From contig NZ_PYYB01000001.1 of assembly GCF_003044185.1 (NCBI RefSeq), forward strand, positions 1-64,000: 64,000 bases of DNA, given 5' to 3'. Shown here piece after piece: positions 51,586 to 60,581 of this stretch. Source of the stretch: Paraconexibacter algicola. Lineage in GTDB: Bacteria; Actinomycetota; Thermoleophilia; Solirubrobacterales; Solirubrobacteraceae. A program made the position numbers and the translations under genes. The notes under the pieces were generated by a model, which saw nothing but the letters and a program-made list of their open reading frames with translations, searched no databases and was not told where the DNA came from. The stretch's first letter is position 1, and each line of letters begins with the position of its first letter.

Positions 51586-52643
51586 GCCGCCCGGCGCCCG
51601 CGGCCGGCCGGCAGGCACCCAGCCGGCCGGCCCCCCGGTGCGGTGGCAGCGGCAGCCCGGGACACCTCGGCCATCACGTGCGCTCCGCCGTGCTCGAGAC
51701 CCGCCAGCGGCGAGCGTCCCTCGAGCAGCAGCCGACCGCGCTCGCGGACCGTGACGTGCAGCTGCCCGTCGAAGTGCTGGCGTGCCCCCGGGACGCTGCA
51801 GCGGCGCGCCGGCAGCGGGACCGGCAGCAGGTGCGCGCCCGCCGGGTCCGCGCGGCCGTCGAGCTCGACCGTGAGGCGCCGCGAGCGCGCCCACAGCCGC
51901 CAGCGCCCGTCGGTGGCGAAGTCCGTGCGGACGGGCGACCGCACCGGGTCGCCGAGACGCACCACCCGGTCCCCGACCCGCACCACGATCGCCGTCGCGT
52001 GGGTGCGCCACGGACCGAGCGAGATCGCCCCGCCCGCGAACGCGACGCACGCGTCGGGCCGTCCGTCCACGTGCTGCGCCTGCCCCCACCACCAGCGCGA
52101 CGGGAAGCCGCTCGTCCCCCAGTTCTTCTCCGCGTAGACGCGGAAGCCGTCCAGGTCGATCCGCTCCCCGTCGAGCTGCGCCGTCCCGGTCGCGCGGGCG
52201 CCGAGGAGGTACGGGTGCCAGCGCTGGCTGAGGCCGGGGACGACCTGGCCGATCCCGAGCCCGCCGAGCGCGCGTCCGGTCGGCCAGGCGCAGGCCTCGT
52301 GGATGTGCAGGTCGAGCCGTGCGCGCGGTCCGAGGTCGACCCGGACGCCGCGCTCGTCCCCATGGAAGGTCCCGGCCCCCGCGCGCACGCCGAGGTCGTC
52401 GGGGTCCGCGAGACCGCCCGGCACGTCCGCCTGATGCAGCACGCGACCGGGGTGGGCGGCAAGCGCGACGTTGGACCAGCTGCGCCCCTCCCCATCGCGG
52501 TGCACGCCGCACAGCGCGACGACGACCCGCCCCGAACCCGGGTCGGTCAGGCGCCAGAAGTAGCCCTCCAGCGCGGTCCCGTGCGCGCGCAGCGGGTCGC
52601 CGAAGGGCAGGTCGGCGCCGGTGGCTCGGTAGCGGCGGAGCAC
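51582..52643 (-). CDS. Tocopherol-cyclase-like protein
   Basis: The 353-residue beta-rich protein has the hallmark VYAEKNWGTSGFPSRWWWGQA (~175), plus LEGYFWRLTDPGSGRVVVAL near the start and HLLPVPLPARRCSVPG near the end. This matches the tocopherol cyclase family (PF14249), whose bacterial members are not vitamin E enzymes in known cases. GTG 52643 is 6 nt after an ACGAT hexamer. It is co-translated with the SRPBCC-like protein and lies beside a WS/DGAT. A role in hydrophobic-compound cyclisation or hydration is possible. Confidence 0.8.
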   Translation of the reverse strand: MLRRYRATGADLPFGDPLRAHGTALEGYFWRLTDPGSGRVVVALCGVHRDGEGRSWSNVALAAHPGRVLHQADVPGGLADPDDLGVRAGAGTFHGDERGVRVDLGPRARLDLHIHEACAWPTGRALGGLGIGQVVPGLSQRWHPYLLGARATGTAQLDGERIDLDGFRVYAEKNWGTSGFPSRWWWGQAQHVDGRPDACVAFAGGAISLGPWRTHATAIVVRVGDRVVRLGDPVRSPVRTDFATDGRWRLWARSRRLTVELDGRADPAGAHLLPVPLPARRCSVPGARQHFDGQLHVTVRERGRLLLEGRSPLAGLEHGGAHVMAEVSRAAAATAPGGRPAGCLPAGRGRRAA

Positions 52644-52684
52644 CCCTCCATCGTGCCCGGCGCGACGCCGTCCGCAACCCCCGT

Positions 52685-54169
52685 TCAGGCGTGCGCCTCG
52701 GCCTCGCAGAGCGCCAGCAGCGCGTCGAGCTCGCCCTGCATCCCGTCCAGCACACGCTGCACGTCCGGCATCTGTTCGCGGTCGCAGATGATCCCCACGT
52801 CGACCGAGTCGAGGTAGCTCAGCACCGTGATGTTCAGCCCCGCACCGTCGGCGATCACCGACACCGGGTAGTTCGCCTCGAGCTTCGCGCCCGCGAGGTA
52901 CAGCGGGATCGGCGGGCCCGGCACGTTGCTGATGATGAGGTTGAACAGCGGGCGCAGCGCCGGGTTGGCCCCGAGCTGCAGCACCACGCGGGCCGCGCGC
53001 GCGTTGATCGCGGGCGGGATGAAGTTCGTCACGTCCTGCAGCGCCTCGGCGGGCAGCGCGCGGTGGCGCTCCTTCGCGGCGCGCATCGCGTCGTGCGTCG
53101 CCGCCAGGCGGTCCTGCGGCTCGGCGACGTGCGTCGGGATCGGCACGATCATCACGCTGATGCGGTTGCCGTAGGTGCCGATCTGCTCGTCGGTGCGCAC
53201 GCTCACCGGGATCTGGGCGAGCAGCGGCGCCTCGGGCAGCGCGTCGTGCGCGACGAGCCACTCGCGGACCGCGCCCGCGCAGAGCGTGACGACCACGTCG
53301 TTGACGGTGACCCCGAAGTGGTTCTTGACCCGCTTGATGTCGGCGAGCGGCATCGAGCCGAACACGAACCGGCGGTGCGGGCTGATCGTGCCGCTGAACG
53401 GCACGCGCGGCGCGCGCATCTTCGGCCGCTCGACGACCTCCCCGTCGTGCTCGTCGCTGCCCAGCAGCCGGCGGCGCAGCCGCGACGCGGTGCGGCTGAT
53501 CGGCTCGGCGCCCGGCAGGCCGAAGATCGACGGCGCGACGTCGAGGTAGGGCAGCGTCGTCGGCACCGCGCGCAGCGCGCGGACCGGGTAGAGCGGCAGC
53601 GCCGCGACCCCGCGGCCGAGCATCTCCAGCGTCCCCGGGGCCACCTCGGGCGCCTGGTCGGCGGGCGGCGGCTCGATGTCCCGGCCCTCCGGTGCGAGGT
53701 CGAACAGGATGCCCATGATCTCCGCCCCGGACATGCCGTCGATCATCGCGTGGTGCATCTTCGTCTGGACCGCGACGCGCCCCCCGGCCAGACCATGGAT
53801 GACGTACAGCTCCCACAGCGGCCGCGCGCGGTCCAGCCGCCGCGACGCGATCCGCGCGACCTGCTCGGCGAGCTGCTCGTCGTCGCCCGGCGCCGGCAGC
53901 GCCAGCTCGCGGACGTGGAAGTCGAGGTCGAAGTGCGGGTCGTCCTTCCAGTACGGCCGGTCCAGCCCGAACGGCACCGGCACGAGCGTCCAGCGCAGCG
54001 GCGGCAGCAGGTGCAGCCGCTCCTGCAGCATCGCGCGGACCTCGGCGATGCCGAAGCGGCCCCCGGGGGCGGTCGCCGGGTCGAAGATCGCGAGGCCGCC
54101 GACGTGGCCGACGGTGGTGTCGCTCTCGATGGCGAGGAACTGCGTGTCGAGACCCGTGAGCTGCCGCAT
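52685..54169 (-). CDS. WS/DGAT-type O-acyltransferase
   Basis: The 494-residue protein has HHAMIDG (His139, His140, Asp144, Gly145), the HHxxxDG active site of wax ester synthase/diacylglycerol acyltransferase enzymes. The C-terminal half contains NLIISNVPGPPIPLYLAGAK, a family signature. It would esterify acyl-CoA with diacylglycerol or fatty alcohol to make storage lipid. ATG 54169 lies 9 nt after TAGGCT on the minus strand. The hydrolase-FadD fusion in this window would do the reverse step. Confidence 0.95.
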   Translation of the reverse strand: MRQLTGLDTQFLAIESDTTVGHVGGLAIFDPATAPGGRFGIAEVRAMLQERLHLLPPLRWTLVPVPFGLDRPYWKDDPHFDLDFHVRELALPAPGDDEQLAEQVARIASRRLDRARPLWELYVIHGLAGGRVAVQTKMHHAMIDGMSGAEIMGILFDLAPEGRDIEPPPADQAPEVAPGTLEMLGRGVAALPLYPVRALRAVPTTLPYLDVAPSIFGLPGAEPISRTASRLRRRLLGSDEHDGEVVERPKMRAPRVPFSGTISPHRRFVFGSMPLADIKRVKNHFGVTVNDVVVTLCAGAVREWLVAHDALPEAPLLAQIPVSVRTDEQIGTYGNRISVMIVPIPTHVAEPQDRLAATHDAMRAAKERHRALPAEALQDVTNFIPPAINARAARVVLQLGANPALRPLFNLIISNVPGPPIPLYLAGAKLEANYPVSVIADGAGLNITVLSYLDSVDVGIICDREQMPDVQRVLDGMQGELDALLALCEAEAHA

Positions 54170-54258
54170 AGGGCGGCGAGCCTATCCGGGAACGCGACCG
54201 TTCGCCGGGCCTGTCGCACCGGCGGTCGCCAGGGTGAGCGGCGCCGCGCCGAGCCGGG

Positions 54259-54888
54259 TCAGATCGCGGCTTCGCGGCGCGCGCGGGCCCGGGCGCGCGG
54301 GTGCATCCGGTCCTCCTCGGAGGCCAGCAGCCGGGCGGCGAGGATGCCGCCGATCGCACCGAACAGATGGCCCTGCCACGACACGCCGTCCTCCGGGAGG
54401 ATCCCGCCGAGCAGCACGCCGCCGTAGCCCGCGGCGACGACCGCGGCGACCGCCAGGTGGACGAGGTTGCGCTCGAAGACCCCGCGGCTGATCAGGTAGG
54501 TCGCGTAGCCGAACACGAGCCCGCTGGCGCCGAGGTGCACGCTGTTGTCCGAGCCGGTCAGCCACGTGCCGAGGCCGCCGACCACGCCGACGATCGCCGT
54601 GACGATCGCGACCCGCGCGATGCCGCTGAGCGCGATCCCGGCGCCGAGTGCCAGGAACGGGACCGTGTTCCCCGCGAGGTGCCCGAAGCCGACGTGCAGG
54701 AACGGGGCGAAGAGGATGCCCAGCAGGCCGTCCGCCTCGCGCGGCTCGATCCCGTACCGGTCGAGCCGGTGGTCCGCGGCGACGTCGACGACCTCGAGCA
54801 CCCACATCAGCGCCGCCATCCCGACGACGAGCTTCAGTCCCGCGACGCGCGGATCGGTGGGGGTGCCGGTTGCCTGCTCGGTGGCCAT
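54259..54888 (-). CDS. Rhomboid-family intramembrane serine protease
   Basis: The 209-residue protein has HLAGN at 70-74, GASG with catalytic Ser122 and WQGHLFGAIGG with catalytic His174, plus about six membrane segments. The Ser-His dyad and the HxxxN site fit an active rhomboid that cuts membrane proteins. ATG 54888 lies 7 nt after TACCCT on the minus strand; its -10 is side by side with that of the divergent methyltransferase. A longer start reading into the other gene's promoter is not supported. Confidence 0.92.
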   Translation of the reverse strand: MATEQATGTPTDPRVAGLKLVVGMAALMWVLEVVDVAADHRLDRYGIEPREADGLLGILFAPFLHVGFGHLAGNTVPFLALGAGIALSGIARVAIVTAIVGVVGGLGTWLTGSDNSVHLGASGLVFGYATYLISRGVFERNLVHLAVAAVVAAGYGGVLLGGILPEDGVSWQGHLFGAIGGILAARLLASEEDRMHPRARARARREAAI

Positions 54889-54919
54889 GTCACCCAGGGT
54901 ACGGGCTAGGCTCGGCCCC

Positions 54920-55570
54920 ATGGCCAACGCGTGGCGCACCGACCATCCCTGGGCGACCGTCTACGACTTCCTCGTCGAGAGCCGCCGCATCGGGCATCCG
55001 ATCGCCCGGATCGGGGCGGGCACCGACTTCGGCCTGCTGTGGGAGGCCGCCGAGGTCGTCGGCGAGCTGCCCGACGGCGCCGCCGTCCTCGACGTGCCCT
55101 GCGGTGGCGGCGTGGCGCTGCGCGGCATGCGCCCCGGACAGGACATCCGCTACGTCGCCACCGACATCTCCCCGGCGATGCTGCGGCGCACCGAGGAGGC
55201 CGCGCACGAGCGCGGGCTCGCCCGACAGGTCGAGCTCGTCGAGGCGGACGTCGCCGCGATGCCGTTCCCCGACGCGACCTTCGACCTGTGCGTGTCGTTC
55301 ACCGGCCTGCACTGCTTTCCCGACGTCCGCGGCGCGGTCCGCGAGATCGCGCGCGTCGTGCGCCCGGGCGGGCGCCTGTCCGGCTCCGCGGTCCTCTCCG
55401 ACGCCGGCCTGCGCTTCCTGCCGATGCGCGTCACCGGCCGGATCGCCGGGCTGCTCGGCCCGATGTGCTCGTCGACCGAGCTGCGCGAGTGGCTCGCGCA
55501 GGACGGCTTCGTCGACGTGGCGCTGCGCCCGTCGGGCGGGATCACGTACTTCACCGCGACCCGCGCCTGA
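54920..55570 (+). CDS. Class I SAM-dependent methyltransferase
   Basis: The 216-residue protein has AVLDVPCGGGVALRGM (motif I, ~55), YVATDISPAMLRRTEE (~80), and FDLCVSFTGLHCFPD (~125), the UbiE/Methyltransf_11 pattern. It would methylate a small lipid-type molecule. ATG 54920 lies 7 nt after TAGGCT (54907-54912). It is divergent from the rhomboid gene with a 31-bp gap. Convergent with the flavin oxidoreductase. Confidence 0.9.
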   Translation: MANAWRTDHPWATVYDFLVESRRIGHPIARIGAGTDFGLLWEAAEVVGELPDGAAVLDVPCGGGVALRGMRPGQDIRYVATDISPAMLRRTEEAAHERGLARQVELVEADVAAMPFPDATFDLCVSFTGLHCFPDVRGAVREIARVVRPGGRLSGSAVLSDAGLRFLPMRVTGRIAGLLGPMCSSTELREWLAQDGFVDVALRPSGGITYFTATRA

Positions 55571-55579
55571 CGGCGTCGC

Positions 55580-56617
55580 TCAGGCGGCGACCGCGGTCGC
55601 GGCGGGCTCGCGCGCGTCGAGTCCGAAGGCGTCGGCGAGCAGCCGGTAGGACCGCACGCGCGCCGCGTGGTCGTGCGTGATGGTCACGAGCATCAGCTCG
55701 TCGGCGCGGTAGCGCTGGACGCGCTCCTCGAGCGCGGCGCGGACCTGCTCCGGCGTCCCGCAGACCATCCGGCGCGGCGGCGCGGTGTCCCCCTCGCTCT
55801 CCAGGAACCGCTGCGCGACGTCGGTCGGCGGCACGAGCATCGGGCGGCCGCGGCGCAGCATCTTGAACATCATCCGGCCGCTGGAGACGAGCGCCAGCGC
55901 CTCCGCGGCGTCCGGAGCGGCGAGCGCCCACGAGGCGAGCAGCAACTGCGGCGCGCGGAGGTGCTCGCCGGGCACGAAGCGGTCCCGGTACAGCTGCGCG
56001 ACGTCGTGCCCGTCGGGGGAGATGAAGTCCGCGTACGCGTAGGGCAGGCCGAGCTGCCCGGCCCAGATCGCGCTCTGCGGCGAGGAGCCCAGCAGCCACG
56101 GGACCGGCCCGGTGCCCGCGGTCGGGGGCGTCACGTGCTCGCCGCGGACCTGCAGGTGGCGGAACGGGTGCTCCGGCGGGTAGGGGCGCCGGCCGAGGTG
56201 GGCGAGCAGCTCGGCGAGGTGCTCGGGGAAGTCGTCGGGCGCGGCCTGCCGGCGGTCGCGCTGCAGCGCGAAGCTGCGCATGCCGTCGGTGCCGGGCGCC
56301 CGGCCGATCCCGAGGTCGATGCGGCCGGGGGCCAGGCCGTCCAGCAGCGAGAACGTCTCCGCGACCTTCAGCGGGCTGTAGTGCGGCAGCATCACGCCGC
56401 CGCTGCCCACCCGGATGCCGGTCGTCTGCACGGCGATCGGGCCGATCAGCGCCTCCGGGCTCGCGCCCGCCATCGCGCCGCCGTGGTGCTCGGCGACCCA
56501 GTACCGGTGGTAGCCGAGGCGGTCCGCGGTCCGGGCGAGGTCCAGGGTGTTCGCGAGCGCCTGCGCGTTCGTCGAGCCCTGGGAGATCGGGGACTGGTCC
56601 AGCACGCTCACACGCAT
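55580..56617 (-). CDS. LLM-class flavin-dependent oxidoreductase
   Basis: The 345-residue luciferase-like protein has LGYHRYWVAEHHGGAMAGAS (~35), IRVGSGGVMLPHYSPLKVAE (~65) and RIDLGIGRAPGTDG (~100). It is a paralogue of the protein at 43563-44567 but with distinct C-terminus, both lacking a linked flavin reductase. ATG 56617 lies 6 nt after TACCGT on the minus strand. Substrate is unknown. Confidence 0.93.
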   Translation of the reverse strand: MRVSVLDQSPISQGSTNAQALANTLDLARTADRLGYHRYWVAEHHGGAMAGASPEALIGPIAVQTTGIRVGSGGVMLPHYSPLKVAETFSLLDGLAPGRIDLGIGRAPGTDGMRSFALQRDRRQAAPDDFPEHLAELLAHLGRRPYPPEHPFRHLQVRGEHVTPPTAGTGPVPWLLGSSPQSAIWAGQLGLPYAYADFISPDGHDVAQLYRDRFVPGEHLRAPQLLLASWALAAPDAAEALALVSSGRMMFKMLRRGRPMLVPPTDVAQRFLESEGDTAPPRRMVCGTPEQVRAALEERVQRYRADELMLVTITHDHAARVRSYRLLADAFGLDAREPAATAVAA

Positions 56618-56665
56618 CCCCCGACGGTAGCGGGACCGCCGTGCGGGCTCGTCTACCCTGGGTGC

Positions 56666-57325
56666 GTGACCGACAATCCGCGGGTGCTGATCGCCGACGA
56701 CGAGGTGCTCCTGCGGGCCGGGATCGCGCGGCTGCTGCAGGACGCGGGCATGACGGTCGTCGCCGAGACCGGGGACGCCGAGGAGGCGGTGGAGCTCACC
56801 GCCGCGCACACCCCGGACGTCGCGATCCTCGACGTGCAGATGCCGCCCTCGCTCACCGACGACGGGCTGCGCGCCGCGATCCGCATCCGTCGCGAGCACC
56901 CGGACACCACCGTGCTCGTGCTCTCCCAGTTCCTCGAGGAGCAGTACCCGCTCGATCTCATCGGCGACGACGCCGAGGGCGTCGGCTACCTGCTGAAGAC
57001 GCGGGTCGCCGACGTGCCCTCGTTCGTCGAGTCGGTCCGCCGCGTGGCCTCCGGCGGGTCCGCCCTGGACCCGGACGTCGTCGCGCTGATGGTCGGGCGG
57101 CGGCGACGCGACAACCCGCTCGACGCGCTGACCCCGCGCGAGCGCGACGTGCTCTCGCTGATGGCCGAGGGCAAGTCCAACCACGGGATCGCCCGCTCGC
57201 TGGAGGTCACCCCCGCCGCGGTGGAGAAGCACATCACCGGCCTGTTCGGGAAGCTCGGCCTCGGCGACGAGCCGCTGCAGCACCGGCGGGTCATGGCCGT
57301 GCTCGCGCTGCTGCGCTCGCGCTGA
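56666..57325 (+). CDS. NarL/LuxR-family response regulator
   Basis: The 219-residue protein has a receiver domain (acidic Asp11-Asp12; phospho-acceptor Asp56 in ILDVQMPP; Lys in LLKTRVADVPSF) and a C-terminal LuxR HTH (LTPRERDVLSLMAEGKSNHG; AAVEKHITGLFGKLG). GTG 56666 is 6 nt after TACCCT (56654-56659). A NarL-type histidine kinase with PAS domain lies 3.7 kb away on the other strand (60995-62068); they may pair, but are not adjacent. Confidence 0.93.
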   Translation: MTDNPRVLIADDEVLLRAGIARLLQDAGMTVVAETGDAEEAVELTAAHTPDVAILDVQMPPSLTDDGLRAAIRIRREHPDTTVLVLSQFLEEQYPLDLIGDDAEGVGYLLKTRVADVPSFVESVRRVASGGSALDPDVVALMVGRRRRDNPLDALTPRERDVLSLMAEGKSNHGIARSLEVTPAAVEKHITGLFGKLGLGDEPLQHRRVMAVLALLRSR

Positions 57326-57488
57326 CGGCCGCGACCACGACGACCTAGACGTGACCGCAACGGTGACCGGGCGGTCGCGTCCGCTCCGCCGCCCCGGGTG
57401 GAGCACGACCCGAGGCAGCCACGGGCCCGAGCACCTGCACGCGCTCGCCGCGCCCTGAGCCGGGTTGCGGAAGGCTGCGTAGTGGTGG

Positions 57489-57716
57489 GTGATGCTCCCG
57501 AGCGCCGCCGACGACCCGCGCAGCGACACGACCGCCCTGGTGGTCGCCGTCAGCGGCGTCGTGGGCCCGGTCCCCTACGTCATGGCCGTCGCCGCGATCC
57601 GGATGGCGGGCAGCCCGCGTCGATCCCGCAAGGCCGCCGTGGCGATCGGCGTCGGTGCCGTCACGTGCGTGCTGCACACGGCGTTCCTGGTGTGGCTGGC
57701 GCTGCGGGTGCTGTAG
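57489..57716 (+). CDS. Small two-helix membrane protein
   Basis: About 75 residues with two hydrophobic segments (ALVVAVSGVVGPVPYVMAVAA and VAIGVGAVTCVLHTAFLVWL) separated by a basic loop (GSPRRSRKA). GTG 57489 or ATG 57492 starts it; no ribosome site is seen. No family is recognised. Its length and compact membrane pattern make it plausible as a gene, though the start is unsure. Confidence 0.45.
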   Translation: MMLPSAADDPRSDTTALVVAVSGVVGPVPYVMAVAAIRMAGSPRRSRKAAVAIGVGAVTCVLHTAFLVWLALRVL

Positions 57717-57833
57717 CCGGGCCGGCGTCGGCCGCCTGTCCCCCGGACACCGCGCCGGTGACCGTGACCGCCGTCGCGGTCGCCGCCTCCGGCGCGGCGA
57801 TGCCCGGCATGTAGCACCGCTACAGTGACGGAT

Positions 57834-58547
57834 GTGCCGACCCCTGGGGCCACCGACGTCGTCAACACGCGGGATCGCCTGCTCGCCGCGGCTGCCGCGC
57901 TGCTGGAGGAGGCCGACGGGGGCGACGTGCCGACCCGGGCCATCTGCGACCGGGCCGGGGTCCGGTCGCCGACGCTCTACCACCACTTCGGCAGCAAGGA
58001 GCAGCTGCTCGACGCCGTCGTCAGCCACGGGCTGCGCGAGTTCCTGGCGTCCGTGGGCGACGACTCGTCGACGGACGACCCGGTCGCGCACGTGCGCGAG
58101 GCGTGGGACCGGCACGTCGCGTTCGGCCTGGAGAATCCGAGCTTCTACGTGCTGGTCTACGGGCGGACGCGGCCCGGGCGGCCGTGCGCCGTGGTCGCCG
58201 ACCTCCGCGCGCTGATGCTGCAGGCTCTCGAGCCGGTGGCGCGCCACGGTCGGCTGCGCGTCACGCCGGAGGAGGCCGCGTCCCAGATCGTCGCCGCCGG
58301 CAGCGGCGTCGCCCTGACGCTCATCGCCCAGCCTCCGGAGGACCGCGACCTCTCGCTGTCGGCGCACGTGCGCGACGCGATCCTCGCGGCCTTGACGACC
58401 GACCCGCCCGAGGGCGACCGCGAGCCGACGACGGCGACCGCGGCCGTCGGCCTCGCCGCGACGTTGACGAAGACGCCGGAGGGCTTCAGCGAGGCGGAGA
58501 CCGCGCTGCTGCGCGACTGGCTCGGCCGCCTCGCCGGCAGCGGCTGA
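57834..58547 (+). CDS. TetR-family regulator of the duplicated SDR operon
   Basis: The 237-residue protein has a TetR HTH (TRDRLLAAAAALLEEADGGD; VRSPTLYHHFGSKEQLL). TACAGT (57821-57826) lies 7 nt before GTG 57834, so I chose that start over the in-frame GTG at 57825 inside the hexamer region. It precedes two SDR genes and an NTF2-like gene; the perfect palindrome at 58567-58583 lies between it and the first SDR and is its probable operator. Confidence 0.9.
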   Translation: MPTPGATDVVNTRDRLLAAAAALLEEADGGDVPTRAICDRAGVRSPTLYHHFGSKEQLLDAVVSHGLREFLASVGDDSSTDDPVAHVREAWDRHVAFGLENPSFYVLVYGRTRPGRPCAVVADLRALMLQALEPVARHGRLRVTPEEAASQIVAAGSGVALTLIAQPPEDRDLSLSAHVRDAILAALTTDPPEGDREPTTATAAVGLAATLTKTPEGFSEAETALLRDWLGRLAGSG

Positions 58548-58566
58548 CCTCGGGCGGGACCGGCCG

Positions 58567-58583
58567 CTATATCGTTGATATAG
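58567..58583. promoter_or_regulatory. Palindromic operator before the SDR pair
   Basis: CTATATC, GTT, GATATAG is a perfect 7-3-7 palindrome in an AT-rich patch. A -10 TATGCT (58591-58596) follows, then 8 nt to ATG 58605. Probable TetR binding site controlling the SDR operon. Confidence 0.7.
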
Positions 58584-58604
58584 ATCGTGCTATGCTGACG
58601 CTAT

Positions 58605-59381
58605 ATGAGCGTTCAGCACGACGTCGACGGTCTTCGAGTCCTCGTGACCGGCGGCACCAAGGGCACCGGCGCGGCCACCGCCGCACGTCTGCGGGCCGGC
58701 GGCGCGACGGTCGTCACCACCGCGAGGTCGCTGCCCGCCGACCATCCCGACCCCGAGAACTTCATCGCCGCCGACACGTCGACCGCGGCAGGGACGCGGA
58801 CGCTCGTCGACCGGTTGGAAGGCGTGACGGCGGTCGACGCGATCGTCCACACGGTCGGCGGGTCGAGCGCTCCGGCCGGGGGCTTCTCCGCGCTGACCGA
58901 CGACGACTGGGAGGCGGAGCTCCAGCTCAACCTCCTCGGGGCCGTCCGGCTCGACCGCGGCCTGATTCCGGAGATGATTCGTCGGGGACGCGGGGCGATC
59001 GTCCACGTGTCGTCCTCCCAGCGGCGCATGCCGCTGCCGGCCCGGCCCGCCTACGCCGCCGCCAAGGCCGCGCTGAGCACGTACAGCAAGGGCCTCGCCA
59101 CGGAGCTCGCACCACAGGGCATCCGCGTCAACAGCATCGCGCCGGGCGGGATCCAGACCGAGGGCATGGCAGCGCTGACCGAGCAGATCGCCGCCGCGCA
59201 GGGCATCGGGACCGACGCCGCGCTCACCGGGCTCATGGACGCCGTCGGCGGGGTGCCCCTGGGGCGCTTCAGTCGTCCCGACGAGGTCGCCGAGCTCGTG
59301 GCGTTCCTCATCTCCGACCGGGCCTCGGGCGTCGTCGGCGCGGAGTACGCCATCGACGGGGGCACCGTCCCGACCCTCTGA
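58605..59381 (+). CDS. SDR oxidoreductase, first of duplicated pair
   Basis: The 258-residue SDR has [12 protein letters not shown] (Gly-rich cofactor loop), HTVGGSS, catalytic Ser-region VSSSQRRMP and YAAAK (Tyr/Lys). It ends IDGGTVPTL, as does the next gene (IDGGTVPTI). The pair shares ~65-70% visible identity over the core, so it is a tandem duplication. NAD(P)-dependent reductases of this type act on ketones and aldehydes. Confidence 0.93.
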   Translation: MSVQHDVDGLRVLVTGGTKGTGAATAARLRAGGATVVTTARSLPADHPDPENFIAADTSTAAGTRTLVDRLEGVTAVDAIVHTVGGSSAPAGGFSALTDDDWEAELQLNLLGAVRLDRGLIPEMIRRGRGAIVHVSSSQRRMPLPARPAYAAAKAALSTYSKGLATELAPQGIRVNSIAPGGIQTEGMAALTEQIAAAQGIGTDAALTGLMDAVGGVPLGRFSRPDEVAELVAFLISDRASGVVGAEYAIDGGTVPTL

Positions 59382-59438
59382 GTCGGCGCCCGCAACACCT
59401 GCACATCACGACGGGGCCCGCGGCCCCATGGAGGACAC

Positions 59439-60224
59439 ATGACGGAGACCGATCGCGACCGGCTGGACGGCCGACGCGCACTGGTGACGGGCGGATCCAA
59501 GGGCACGGGCAAGGCGGTCGTCGAGCGACTCCGTGAGCTGGGCGCCGACGTCTACGCGACCGCCAGGACCATGCCCGCCGGGTACGCGTTCCCCGACCGC
59601 TTCATCGGGGCCGACACGACGACCGCCGACGGGTCACGCATTCTCGCGGAGCGCCTGGCCGACACCGGCGGTGTGGACGTGCTCGTCCACGTCGTCGGCG
59701 GATCGTCGACACCGCCCGGCGGCTTCGCCGTGCTCACCGACGAGCAGTGGATGGCCGAGCTGCAGCTCAACCTCCTCGGAGCCGTGCGGCTGGATCGCGC
59801 GCTGCTGCCGTCGATGATCGAGAAGGGCTCGGGGGTGGTGCTCCACGTCACCTCGATCCAGAGCCGGATGCCGCTGCACGACGCCACGCTGGCCTACGCC
59901 GCCGCGAAGTCCGCGCTGCGGACCTACAGCAAGGGGCTGTCGAACGAGCTGGCGCCGCGCGGCGTGCGCGTCAACGCCGTCAGCCCCGGCGGGATCCACA
60001 CGGAGGGGACCGAGGCGTTCATCGGCCGGCTCGCCGAGGGCAACGGCCTCAGCCGGGACGCCGCCGAGCAGCTCGTCCACGACTCGCTCGGCGGCGTTCC
60101 CCTCGGGCGGTTCGCCACTCCGGAGGAGGTCGCCGACCTCGTGGGGTTCCTGGCGACCGACCGAGCCGCGTCGATCGTCGGCGCGGAGTACGTGATCGAC
60201 GGCGGCACCGTCCCGACCATCTGA
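59439..60224 (+). CDS. SDR oxidoreductase, second of duplicated pair
   Basis: The 261-residue SDR has [37 protein letters not shown] with catalytic Ser, and [14 protein letters not shown]. Large parts match the first copy almost word for word ([28 protein letters not shown]). The upstream gap is 57 bp with ACACATGACGG start region. The duplicates may differ in substrate or serve a two-step conversion. Confidence 0.93.
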   Translation: MTETDRDRLDGRRALVTGGSKGTGKAVVERLRELGADVYATARTMPAGYAFPDRFIGADTTTADGSRILAERLADTGGVDVLVHVVGGSSTPPGGFAVLTDEQWMAELQLNLLGAVRLDRALLPSMIEKGSGVVLHVTSIQSRMPLHDATLAYAAAKSALRTYSKGLSNELAPRGVRVNAVSPGGIHTEGTEAFIGRLAEGNGLSRDAAEQLVHDSLGGVPLGRFATPEEVADLVGFLATDRAASIVGAEYVIDGGTVPTI

Positions 60225-60257
60225 CCCCTGACCAATCCCCCGAGAAGGAGCACCCGC

Positions 60258-60581
60258 ATGACCGAGATCGACCTGCCCCGCCCCATCGCGGCGTTCATCG
60301 TGACCAACAACGCCCACGACGGCGACGCACTCCTCGCGCTCTTCGCGCCCGGCGCGACGGTCGCCGACGACGGCAGGACGCACGGGACCGAGGACGAGAT
60401 CCGCGCATGGATCAAGAGCCACCTCACCGACCCGAACATCGTCATCACCCCGAAGTCCTACGACGGCCACCGTCTCGTGGCGTCTGGCGACGGGGACTTC
60501 CCAGGCGGTCCCCTCGACTTCGCGTTCGACTTCGAGACGCAGGACGACGCCATCGTCAGCCTGTCCATCGAGCCCGTCTGA
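60258..60581 (+). CDS. NTF2/SnoaL-like protein
   Basis: The 107-residue protein has AAFIVTNNAHDGDALLALFA, then DDGRTHGTEDEIRAWIKSH and FDFETQDDAIVSLSIEP, the cone-shaped NTF2/SnoaL fold. Members act as small isomerases, cyclases or binding proteins. GAGAAGGAG precedes ATG 60258. It is the last gene of the TetR-SDR-SDR unit and may act on the same substrate as the SDRs. Confidence 0.85.
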   Translation: MTEIDLPRPIAAFIVTNNAHDGDALLALFAPGATVADDGRTHGTEDEIRAWIKSHLTDPNIVITPKSYDGHRLVASGDGDFPGGPLDFAFDFETQDDAIVSLSIEPV

